Shown here: one piece after another, positions 26,802 to 38,009 of the stretch | Layout: every line of letters begins with the position of its first letter | Position numbering within the stretch: the stretch's first letter is position 1 | Assembly: GCA_005281725.1 (NCBI GenBank) | Contig: SSBO01000003.1 | Span: forward strand, 1,449,396 to 1,513,395 | Length of the DNA: 64,000 bases | Source of the DNA: Wuchereria bancrofti | Taxonomy: Eukaryota > Nematoda > Chromadorea > Rhabditida > Onchocercidae | Direction of reading: 5' to 3' | Notes under the pieces: generated by a model | Told to the model about the DNA's origin: nothing | What the model saw: the letters and a program-made list of their open reading frames with translations, nothing else | Database searches by the model: none | Position numbers and translations under genes: made by a program

Positions 26802-29800
26802 ATGATGACATCCGAAGTGGTATCTGTCAACTGTAAAAGTGAAGAAGGAATAATAAACGAATCGAAAAATAGCAGTGTAACCGTGGTAAGCGTACATTTT
26901 TTCTGTCTATCTCATGACAAGATGATATCCTTTCCTCTCATCTCTTAATGGATAGACTACTGTCCTAAGTTTTTAGTTTTGCTGTTGTTATGGGTTTGTA
27001 ACTAGAAAATTTTCATTTTTGACTGTTTTCCTATCAGTCTGTTCAAGGCAAATGTATATGCAGCTAATTCATCATATGCAAGACATTTTTATATCTCAAC
27101 TAGAAATATTTAACTGATGGTAAACACATGTCAACTAGTGTTAGTACTCTTACTCGGAGCTAATCTATTCAAGTGTTTATATGTAACGGAGCAGCCACAT
27201 ACTTAGGGCCTTGCACTGATTTTCGAGGGGTTTTTAAATTATTTTAATTAAAGGAAGAAGGCAATGAGTCTGTGGAATATGTGGTCGTATCAGAAACGGA
27301 GGAGAGCGAACGCTTAGAGCTTCCCTTATTACCAGAAGATTGTTCGTTGAGTTTAAACACTTTGGTTCATGCATTCCCCGGTGCACATGGATTAAAATAT
27401 AAAAATTCAATAACAGGAGCTAGTCGAGCTTTGCTGTAAGTTCATATTTTAGCGATTTTTTTGGATTCTTAAATTTAATAACTGTGATGAAATATTTATT
27501 AAAGCTTATAACCTTAAATCCCTAACCGGGTCTTTTATAACTGCTACCCCTGACAAATCCACAAAATAAAATTATTCCGTTTACGTATGAAAGTTTTCTT
27601 CAAATCAATCTTAAAAACGATGAAACACTATAGTGTTGAAATAGATATAAGCTGGTATTATTCATTTTAGCTCATGACCTGAATTTCCTAATTCTGGTGA
27701 CTTATTTAAATCTTTTTACAGGATGGATCCACAGGGAACGCGTTTTCTTGCACCTCCGGATGGTTGGAAGAATAAGACATTCATTGTCATCTATCCTCAC
27801 CGTGGTTCAGGTATCAGTTTAATGTTTCAGTATGCTTGCAACATCGTTTTTCAGAGATTTTTGGTGATATGATGTCAGAGTTAGCGAAATCAATAGTTTT
27901 CTTAAGAGAACACAAAATCAGGTGATTATTAGTGAATGCTGATGAAGGGATTATTGCTCTTTGTTTGTCAAAGGATATATGTGAAATGATAGAAGTGATT
28001 ATGTAGTGCTAGATTGGAATGCTGTGGTTTGATATCAACTCGTTATTTTGGAGCGGTGACGTTGGAAGTGAAGGTGAAATTGCCCAAGCGTTATGAGTGA
28101 TGACTTTAAATGCGGAGTGTTTACCTGATAGTGCCTGACATGTATAGTGTAATTAGCATTCATGTAGAAACTGCAAATGATGCAGGGGAATTACTTTAAA
28201 TTTAATGATCAGTGGTGTATCAAGTTTAGATGGTCAGTTTGCTTCTGTAGGAAATGTAATGTAGGAGCTGTTACCAAGGACGGGCGAGAAATCATTTGCA
28301 CAAACACAATCCCTAATATTATTGTGCAAGCACTAATTGTACAGTTGCAGTTTGCAGCTGAAAAACATCAGAAATGAAATCATCAAGTTAAAGAAGTAAA
28401 TATGTTGAATTGATAGTTTCCACATATGTAGAAAGGGAAGAGGGGTGAGTGTGTTACGTTCATCGTCTAAACAATCAGTGTGTGGTGTGCAGGTGATCAG
28501 AACACGAAGCGCAAGAAGATGATGGATGAGTGTGAGCAAGAGGGCGATTCCGAAGATTCGCAAGGGGGACGCGGGGGACAGTTTACCGCTAAGCAAAAGC
28601 GTATCGAGGATCCAAGTGGCGAGAAAGCGTGTATTGATTTGATTGTCCTCGGATTGCCATTCAAAACATCTGCTGAAACATGCAAGGCATATTTCGAAAA
28701 TTTCGGCGAAGTCGTCCTTTTTGATGTAAGCTAATGCTACTTTTAACAAGAAATGCATCCTTGCCGTGGGACCTTTTTTCTTTCTCTTTTTCATCAATAC
28801 TCCATATATGTTGAAATGATGAGTTTGATAGGGATTTTTGAGTTGCGAAATGATGTTAATTGTCTTGAATCTGTGTAAAAAACGCTTGATTGTGAACATT
28901 TTCAAATTTCTTTGACATTTGCGAGTTGTTTGAGTTTGTTTTTCGGATTTCATGGGTTTTACTTCTTTACTTTTATGCTTTCTCTAGAGTTTCGTAAAAT
29001 TTAAGGAATATCAGATTTACCAGCAAAGTTTTTTAGTTGAAAACTGACCCTAGTGGCGCGTCAAAAGGTTTTGGATTTGTGCGAATGGCTGACTTTGATG
29101 CCCAACAACGCATCCTCACGCAGCAAACGCATGAAATTGATGGACGTAGATGTCAAGTGAGGATTCCACTTTCGAAGGTGATTCTTTTTAGTAATACATT
29201 TGAACTTTTCTTGGCATATCTCTTGCCACACTGAAATATGAACGTTGTAGTTTACACGCTGAAGTTATTCTACCGACAGAGCTCCTTTTAAATCAGTCAT
29301 TTTGTGTGTTCATTTAGTGTAAAGATTTTTTTACTGTATAGAAAATTAGTTCGACTTGATGTTGATTTTATCATTCAGTGCAGGCTTTTTTTATCTGGAA
29401 TGTTGGATAAGAAATTAACAAGTTTTTAAAAAATATATCCTTAGACTATTGACGTTGTTCGCAATTTGCATTTTGCACCATTACTGATCAGAGGTTTAGA
29501 CATATACAGATTTGATTTCCAGAAAGAATTTACAATATGAGTAAAAAGGCTGGAATTATAGGGAGATACAGGGTCACCAGTGGTAACTCGCATATTTGTG
29601 GGTCGCGTACAGGAAAAGACTACTGTCGATACACTCCGAAAATTCTTCAATAGCGAGGCTGCTAAAATTGATCCAAATGCTTTTGTAAGTTACTTTATGG
29701 AAGACTTCGATAAAGATATATTGGAAATTCTTTTTCCTGTCGTTTGCTTTTTCTTTATTTTGCCTTTTTATATAACAACAGACTATGAAAATTTTTGTTT

Positions 29801-30805
29801 TGTTTTTTTACAGGTAACAGATGTTTTTATTCCACGTCCATTCCGATCATTCGCATTTGTCAACTTTTCGAGTCCTGCGGTCGCCAAAGAACTAATGAGG
29901 TGAGTAGATAAGTAGTAGTGAAATATTTTTGTTTTTATTGCATCAAACTGAGTTTATCTTGAAAATTATCTTGATTTGGTAGTTTAAAGCTATCAATGAT
30001 GGCAACGACTACTGAGACTTACAAAGCATATGTTGATTTCATACAAATTAAGTTAAGTGTAATTTGTATACCACTCTACTCATTAAAATGTTAGTGATTA
30101 GTTTCTTAGTTAAATGTTGAGGAATTTGAAAACTTTGGTTTTGCTTATTACTTTCAACACTTGTATTTGGTCTTGATTTCTCTAATTTTAAGACAGGGAG
30201 ACTTCATCATTGATGGTTCATCAGTAGCAGTAAGTGCAGCGGCACCACGTGAATCGGACTTTTCTCCACGATACGGTCAAAATGCTTCGTATGGATTACC
30301 AAGTCAAGGACGACATTCGCGCAGATTTTCTGACAAATACGGCTATTCCCCGGAAACTGTTAGCTTCAAAAGTCCCGATTACGTTAGTGAACGCTTTATT
30401 GTCGGGAATGTAACTGCGACAGTAATTTAATTGTCATCCATTTTTTTTTTTAATTTCCACTTGAAATGGTAAAAGGTGAAATTTTAGACATCTTATCCAT
30501 ACGATCCTATGGTATCTCGTTCAGTGGATAATTGGCGTGCTAATACCTATCGTTCTTCGGATGCACGCGTATCGAATCGTTTTTCACCTGGTTATTCCAA
30601 TTCTCCCCGCTATTCGACACCGGCACGTTCAGGTACAAGCCAGGCATTAGCATCTGGGCTGGATGCGCTGAATTTGAACAAGATGAATGTGAATCCGGAT
30701 ATGATGGATGCAGCGTGGCAAGCTTTTTGGAGTACTCTGAGTAATAACAGCAGTAATGCTGGCACTGGCACACCTTCTGCTACAAATTCCAATGGGAAAT
30801 GGTAA
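26802..30805 (+). CDS. tdp-1: TDP-43 (TARDBP/TDP-1) RNA-binding protein
   Basis: Nine exons: 26802-26885, 27254-27435, 27722-27810, 28493-28725, 29037-29177, 29562-29684, 29814-29899, 30193-30382 (or -30409), 30488-30805; 481 (or 490) residues. Order: acidic N-terminus; TDP-43 N-terminal domain (about 60-118, HAFPGAHGLKY... to ...FIVIYPH); basic NLS-like KRKK (~124-127); RRM1 (~166-240) with LIVLGLPF and RNP1 KGFGFVRM; RRM2 (~252-328) with RIFVGR and VTDVFIPRPFRSFAFVNF. The RRM1 aromatic residues used for UG binding are present. RRM2 has a ~7-residue insertion before the DVFIP strand. The tail is Ser/Tyr/Arg/Asn-rich rather than Gly-rich, and ends with VNPDMMDAAWQAFW (444-457). The protein binds UG-rich RNA and regulates splicing and stability. 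Two usable donors close exon 8. Confidence 0.95.
28476..28492 (+). promoter_or_regulatory. UG-rich 3' splice site in the TDP-43 gene
   Basis: The intron ending at 28492 closes with CAGTGTGTGGTGTGCAG rather than a pyrimidine tract. TDP-43 binds UG repeats, so this acceptor could be a self-regulatory site. The sequence is observed; the regulation is inference. Confidence 0.4.
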
Positions 30806-31671
30806 AACTGAAACCCATCAATAGCAGACCTCGCTCGATTTGCTTCGTGTTCAATTGAATTATTTATTTAAGCAAAGTTCAACTAATCACGTTTTTAATT
30901 TTAAAATGCTGAAATGGATTTTGAAGTAGTGTTTGTCATAAGTGAGGAATGTTGCCGTTCAATTTTAGAATATACTTACAATTTAGGGAGAAAATGAATA
31001 AAGTCAATAAAAGGCATAACTTGGACGATCTTAAATTGTTGGAATATTTTATAAAATTTAAATGTATCCTAAAATCTTTTTGTTCATTAGAGCTGTATTC
31101 CTCTTTGACTAAGTTTCAGGCCCACTGTTTATTCCTTGATTAGTTAGTCATACTGACATTTATGTATTATTTCGTTTATTTTCACTGTTCCCTGACCGCT
31201 TCTTGAGAAAAAGTATCTGGAAATTTTTTAATGTTTTTGGTGAAAGTTTCTACAAAAACTTTGTTTTAGAGAGAGAGAGGAGGGAGAAGAGGAGGAGTAG
31301 AATTTCCTTCCTTTTCTTAAAGAATTCAATTACATCATTCGTTTTGAGGGAGTTTTTTTCTTATTTCATCAGTTTACAGAGTAGGTAGTTCAGCGGTAAT
31401 TTACTTGTTATGTCGTTTTGTAATTATTTTTTTTTTTTTTTTTTTTTTTTGTAGAGTGTTTTGGTCTTGAGTATATATATATTCATTAAAAGTGTAAAAC
31501 AAAAAACGAATCACAAATTGATGAAACATCGGTCGAGAAACATACAGTGAAACGTGTGAAGTCGAAACAACTGAAATTCTCTAAAACTATGGAAATAAGA
31601 AAGCAGGGAATTAAGTTCAAGTTTAGTATTATGTCGTACGCATAGTGATTTGTGCTATAGGATGCATTTTT
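30806..31671. other. 3' trailers of convergent genes
   Basis: This lies between the TDP-43 stop and the stop of the minus-strand cysteine-rich gene. AATAAA-like words occur near 30990-31005. A purine tract lies at 31269-31300 and a long T run at 31427-31450. Short open frames here are not supported. Confidence 0.55.
31427..31450 (+). repeat. 24-base poly(T) run
   Basis: Uninterrupted T from 31427 to 31450. It could be the poly(A) copy of a minus-strand insertion or simple slippage; no element was seen next to it. Confidence 0.85.
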
Positions 31672-33675
31672 TTAACAGACAGTGATGCAATCACATCGAC
31701 ATTGGCATAAATGACTTTCAAGATGTTTGTGAATCAATTTGGAGGGATAACTGGTGTCTGGGCATTGTGATTTGCCACAATCACATTCGCATTCCGGACA
31801 ATCTAAAAATAGTATTGCTTTTGACAAAGTTGATTATTTCCCGGTATCTGTTTATAACAGTAATGCTTTCAGATCTATGTATAGCGGGAGCCGCATATAG
31901 ATAATACTATGAATGGTCCTATTTACATCTAGACCTACCAAGTTTTTGAGAATTACTTTTGTCTCATTACCTATTCGTCACCTAATCACTATAAATTCTG
32001 CTAAGTATAGACATTTACAGTGATGTTCGTTAATACGAAATGTTGATATTCGATTTCTGGAAATGGGGAATGGAGTGGAAATAGCTATTTTAATTAAATA
32101 AATTATATATGAACATTTGGACAACTGCAAAATTAATGGAATGTAGACCTTGCATTCTATGTAACTTTCCCACTGATGAACTGAAGGGACAAATTTCCAT
32201 TTTCCAGATTAAATCAAACAATGTGTTGTTATCATTGTACTGATGCCAGCACTGCAACCCTCTGTAGACTAGGTCGTTGGCTATTTCGTGTTCAAAATTT
32301 TTATTTGGTTGGTTAATACGATCGTTTATACAAGCATTCTCATCAATAATTATGTTTTTTGATGTGCAACATATTGGATCCCATCTGAAAAAGTTTGATA
32401 ATGAAATGAATTGTTCATAATTGAACAAACAGTATTTTGCTTTTTACTTAGTGATAAGATAAGGAGAGGGAAGCCATTTTTTTTAGCTATCATAAAGCAC
32501 GATTCTCTCTAAGAAAGAAAAAAAAAATGTTTTTAAGAACAGAGACATAAAATATAGGGATGCATTGAGGCTTCACAATTTTAGTTTACTAAAAAACTAT
32601 AGGATAGGTTGGATTTATTTCGATCATAGATTTCAAAAAGTCACGGAAGCTCTAAGAAGAAAGAGATATTGAAAGTTCATCGATGCTCACCTGGAAAATT
32701 TATTGTTTGTTTATCTCTTTTTTGTATGACAAAGATCTAGCAAAGTTCTTTTTGATGTTTTTTTTTTAAATGGATAAACTACTTTTGATTAATTCAGAAG
32801 AAATGGATGGGTTTCGAAAGAGTTATTTTAATAATACATATCCTGGCATTTTCTAGGAAATTAGGTCTTAATTTTTCAGATATTTCATGAAATGAAGTAG
32901 TGGTAACTTACAGCATAACTTTTGCTGAATTTTCAATAACGTAAAGATTGAAGCCTGCAAGCCACATTTGTCCAGGGCAACCTTCCGGTATACCGGAACA
33001 CTGAGGTGCAGTTTGTAATGGACTGCACTTAACCTTAAATGTAGTGTTAAAAGAAATAAATACAACAAATTAATTCAGAAAATTTACAATGCTACCGAGA
33101 CGCTACCTTATGTGTAAAAATGCTAAGATATAATAATATTATAATGCCTACGCTAATAAATGCTAATTAATTCTCAGAAAATCATATTCATTCAATCCAA
33201 CTATTTAGAAATAAATTATGAACAGATGATAATCGATTTAAGGATGCCTACGGATAGTCAATTCAGTTATAATAGACATTTAACTTAGTAAAATCATTTT
33301 GCGGAAGACATCATTCGTATAAAAATTATATTCAGAAAAGTAAATGCCTTTCATTCAATTATGTTCATTCAATCAATTAATTATCTAAATTGATTTACTC
33401 CAACAATATTCCAAAATAAAGACAAAAAAAAAAGAAAATGAACTGAAAAAGACTCCAAAAAGTACCAATTGTGTATTTCGCTCAATAAGTTCACATTGTA
33501 CTAATAATGAGCCCAATTTTCCGTTATATTTTGAAGATCGTTGTATCTTGGATACTCGATAACCTGGTCTACATATCAGTGAATAGTCGATGTTAACAAA
33601 TGCATAGGTATTGATAGTGTCACCAAAAGTGTACCACAAGAAGAAGCAGTAGTAGTAGTAGTCAACATGCATCAT
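31672..33675 (-). CDS. Cysteine-rich, probably secreted protein of unknown family
   Basis: Four exons: 33466-33675, 32912-33033, 32149-32384, 31672-31802; 232 residues, all phases matching. I do not recognise the family. After a hydrophobic, Tyr-rich start (codons from an AGT microsatellite) come LICRPGYRV, KCSP...CSGIPEGCPGQMWLAGFNLYV, MLWDPICC and a mid-region ending MEICPF. The last exon is strikingly Cys-rich: CPECECDCGKSQC near its start and LCQCRCDCITVC at the very end, ten cysteines in 43 residues. The pattern suggests a disulfide-rich or metal-binding extracellular protein. The N-terminus is uncertain: the chosen ATG gives only a mediocre signal peptide, and an acceptor inside the first exon could join a further upstream exon. 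Confidence 0.65.
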
Positions 33676-34730
33676 GTATGATATCAATGATTGTAGATGA
33701 TCATCATTTTCATCTTTACTCCTTCTTTCTCTACACTGCTCAGAAGAGGGGATGAAGATGACAATGTACAAGTGGAGACAATCTATTGGTCACTCATCAA
33801 TCATCCTCATTTCTCAATCATATTCTTTATTCGTTCTTTATAACTCGTCTTTTTTGCTAATATTTTCGTCATAAAATCCTCCTAAGAAATTAATTTATTC
33901 ATAAACTAGATTTGACTAATTAAACTCTTCTTATGTCAAATGGAATTACATGCAAAGAAACACAGTTTTTAAATCTACAAGAATTTTCAGCGTTTGATAT
34001 TTGAAGCAATAACATTTGGCAATTTTTGAATGCATTACTTCTGATAGGTATAACGAAAGGTACTGCAAAGTAAATGGGGAAATACTTCGCAATAAAAATA
34101 CTTGAATCAATAATTTGTCTCACCTGTGTATTAATTTCAATCTTATTTATTATGAAAATAAATATGAATATCCAATCTACTGCTAATTTCCTGCAATTCT
34201 TACTTCTGTAGGCAAGACTTCACAATATTTATTGATTCACCGTTTCAAATAGATATTTGCTTTTCTATGTTCATTTACATTGCGAAGATATATTTAAGAC
34301 AAGTACAAGTCAATGTTTAGAAATTATGATAAAAATTACAACGTAAACAAAAAGAGAAAATAAATAACTACTTCACCGTTTAACATATTATAAAAACAAG
34401 ACCCTTAATTCTTTAATATAGTAAGAACCTTCTGCATTACAGCACCAAACCTTTCAAAAGAGAAAAAACCCAACCCTGTTTTAATTATTTCCATATTCAA
34501 ACAATAATAGCAATCAAACTGAAGTAAAAAGAATAAATGTCAGCCAAAAAAAAAAAGAAAAATACGTCATGACAAATAAAGGGATAACAAATTTGGCAAA
34601 GAATCGAGTTGTACGGAAACCAACTCAGTACAACTATCAAAGAGACAACAGTAACGCTCTTTAGAAGCTCACAATATAATGAGTTTGTATTCCCAACGAG
34701 GGATGTATAAAGCGAATTACAAATTCAGCT
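33676..34730. other. Intergenic region upstream of the Cys-rich gene
   Basis: AT-rich DNA between two minus-strand genes. It should hold the promoter and possibly a missing 5' exon of the Cys-rich gene, plus the NPL4 3' trailer. Nothing else was recognised. Confidence 0.55.
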
Positions 34731-37700
34731 TCAGGTTTCTGATCGAGGAAGACCACACATAGAGCAGTCTGTCCGTCCCACCGAATTTTCAAAAGTACAA
34801 TGCTTACAAGACCATTTACTGCTTGATTCGGTGGCTGATGACTCTAAAAGGCATTAATGTTAATTATAATTAGCTACAGTTGGCTACAGTTTTAGTATGG
34901 CAGACTTTTAATTACCTAAGTAAAATGGAAATTTTACTGGTTTTCTTTTTTCTGTTACTATTAAATAACTTTCTAAAATATTCTTAAAGACTTGCTAAAA
35001 ACCGGCACTTTCACCTTGCACTGAATGAAGGCATAATGTTGACAGTGTTGCCCAGTTGATGCTTCCAGATGCCCATTCCATCGCCTTATTTCGGTCTTGC
35101 TGTTGAACTATGTCGCAAAGGGATTTAATTTCTTCCTGAAATTTATCTCGTAAATCATGTTATCATAATGTAACTTCCTTAACTGATGATGCTATTGTGT
35201 TTTACATTTCGATCTGATATTGTTGAAGGTACAGTTTATGAATCTTAAGCTTATGACTTAGGCTTATGCTGAGTCCATTTCAGAACAAGGAACACAAGAG
35301 ACGGCTACTCACCTTCGAAAATTTGACTATATCATTATTAAGAAGGAAAAGAAGAAAATGGAAATTAGTTGCCAATTCAATAAACTGATTCTGTGAAAAT
35401 TCAGATATGTATCGACCAACTGCTTTCGAATCCTAAAACGGAAACTTTGGAAAATACAAAAATGAATAGACGTAAGAAAAACCGCACTCTGATGATGCCA
35501 ATCTACTTATACAATTTACGATAAAAACAAAATTTACCATCTCGTGAAACTATTAACGGCGTTCTCTGACGAATATAATTTCAGGCGCGCAACATGCAAC
35601 TATTTTTATGTTCAACAAGCAACCATTACAAAACTTACGAAAATGACATTTTCACAGATATAACACAGAAAAATTCATTTTAACTGCTAGAAAAAGCATG
35701 GCATTCGAACATTCTTGAAAATTCTGAGTTAAATAGAAATTAGAAATATACTAAAATAACTGTAAATGATTACATACCTGCAATTCACCAATTAAAATAC
35801 GATTCTCAGTTGGAAAATAACATTTTTTTGAAATGTTAAACGTAGCGTGTGGCTCCTTTGGCATTCCTGCCGGAACGTCAACAAGCAAATACTCAACAGG
35901 CATCGGACGGCCATTTTTCCTTGTTTCAACACCGTATTCATTCTTTTCCTGGAAATATGTTTGCATAAATGCGTGCTAATTACAGAACTGGTATTAAAAG
36001 CAAAATTCTATGTGGCATACCATATAATAGACATCAGTGATATACTGTGATGGAGTTAAAGGCACTTCACGCAAATAAGCTAGCTCAGGATGAGAGGTTG
36101 GACACAACAAATTTGCCTCAACAAGAGAAGCACATTGATTAGAAACCTGATAACCACTAAAATCAATTTGATTCCATTCATTACCTGCAAGCAAGATAGA
36201 AAAAGTTTATTGGATGAAGACGAAATTATTATTAATAAGTAATGCAAACATAATACGAACAAAAAAAAATTATCAAGTTATGCAAACAGATTATAGACCA
36301 ATATCACTCAATCCCAACTCCAAAAGAATACAGCGGTTGGAACATAACTTACTAGTCAGTATGTCTTTAACTCAATTTGTCAATACATAAATCATAACCT
36401 CGCCTTTATATCTAATTATTTTCTATTATCGATACTTTGATGCACTGTTTAACAAGTATAAATTATAACTAGCTGGCTAGACAAGAAAATCAATTGCATT
36501 ATATAATAAGTCTTCTATGAAGCAACAAAAAAGTTTGAAATCAAAATATCAACTTCATTTAACCGATACAAAGTTTTGAAAAATGAACCTGATGCAACAA
36601 CAGTAGTAAATTTAGAGCCAAAATATCCATCGGTACAAAAAGTGGTTATGTTAGGATATTTATTTTGTAACCAACCAGCTGTGATGCATTCTTGTGCAGT
36701 TAAGAAGAAAGAATCCTGAAAGAATAACATAGTCTTCAAATCATGAGTTTTCTAGAAGTCTAAATCATTTAACTTAAACCACAAAATTGTGAAACATGAA
36801 AACCTTGTGTCGCGTACAATAAACAGTGCCTTTAGATGAATCTGCAGACCACAAATCAGTGAAAATCCAACCAACGCGTTTCAAATTAAGATAAGAACAA
36901 AGTTCATCCACCACTTTTTCTTGTGGATCGGCTTCTAAACATACTGAATCGGCCGAACAGGACTATAACATCACGAATTAGAAAAACTGTAGTAAAATAG
37001 AAATGAATAAAGAATTACATGAACTTAACCAAATAGACCAATCAAACCTGCGGTGGCTCATAAATAGCAGCAACTGTTGCTTTAATCCCAAGCGGAATCT
37101 CTTGGAAAGATTCGTAACGTCCAATCATATAACCTATTCTTTGATGACCCGTTTTGCGCCAAAATGCAAGAAAACGATTCACAACTTCCTCATTTTCAAT
37201 TGATATATTGTCCACATGTCGAAAACGCTAAAAATGAAAGAAAATTATGCGAACATATTTGAAATTTTTTCCAATAACAGAGGAGCAGTGAGTGTAGAAC
37301 CACTGCCTTTGCTTAAGATTACAACGTCTTAATACTTAAAGACATGTTAAACATTGCATTTTGTTTGAAAACTGGTCTTAGATATATAAATCCTGACAAC
37401 CTCAAATATGTGATATAAAATAAATCCTCGAACATAAATTTAAGAAACCTGTCTATTAAGTGTAACCATCGGAGGTCGACATTTACTACATATTCCTTGT
37501 GGATACGGTTTATGATCTGGACAGTTAGGTTTCAGTGAACAAACAATATTTTCTAGTGGTTTTTTCAGCTGCGTTCCTTTGCCGTGACCAGCAGTCATTT
37601 TACGCACATATGCATGAAAGGACATATGCTTGATATCCTTTTTTTTGAGGTAATCTTCATCGTACGGCTAGAAACTCTAGTAAAAGCTTTTCCGAATGTT

Positions 37701-38009
37701 TTAATAATTGCCAAAAACAGCGAGAATTAAGCTGTAATCGAAGTTATTTATGTGAATTACTGTAATCTTCGACTTTTTTAATCAATAGTGAAAGAATGAA
37801 ATTTGAAAAACTGAAGTTGTCAACGAAAAGTAACGACCACAATCATATTTCAAGCATATCTCCAACAACTAAAGGAAAGAACTTACATCTAACGGTAAGC
37901 AATAGGTGCATTTTTGACGTGCGCCATGATGACACATGCGTGGGTCTCTCTCTCGTATAATCATTCCATTTTGCTTTGCAAGGTAATTGTCTACGTCGTC
38001 AACTTTATC
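34731..38009 (-). CDS. npl-4: NPL4, p97/UFD1 cofactor (N-terminus not located)
   Basis: Ten exons (transcript order): 37887-38009, 37449-37667, 37048-37227, 36804-36962, 36589-36715, 36021-36184, 35778-35948, 35313-35432, 35015-35135, 34731-34843; 498 residues from the first placed exon. It shows the zinc-binding NPL4 domain (RDPRMCHHG...CTYCLPLD, then [10 protein letters not shown] and GICSKC), the catalytically dead MPN-like domain ([66 protein letters not shown]) and a C-terminal NZF finger ([20 protein letters not shown]) that in animals binds ubiquitin. NPL4 with UFD1 delivers ubiquitinated substrates to p97/CDC-48 in ERAD and chromatin extraction. About 100 N-terminal residues of the vertebrate protein (UBX-like domain) are missing from this model. 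An open but frame-inconsistent stretch at 38206-38533 may be their remnant or a mis-assembled exon. Confidence 0.93.

Noticed and set aside
28333..28953. 206-codon minus-strand open frame
   Set aside because: It is antisense to TDP-43 exon 4 and flanking introns; the plus-strand frame is clearly the real one.
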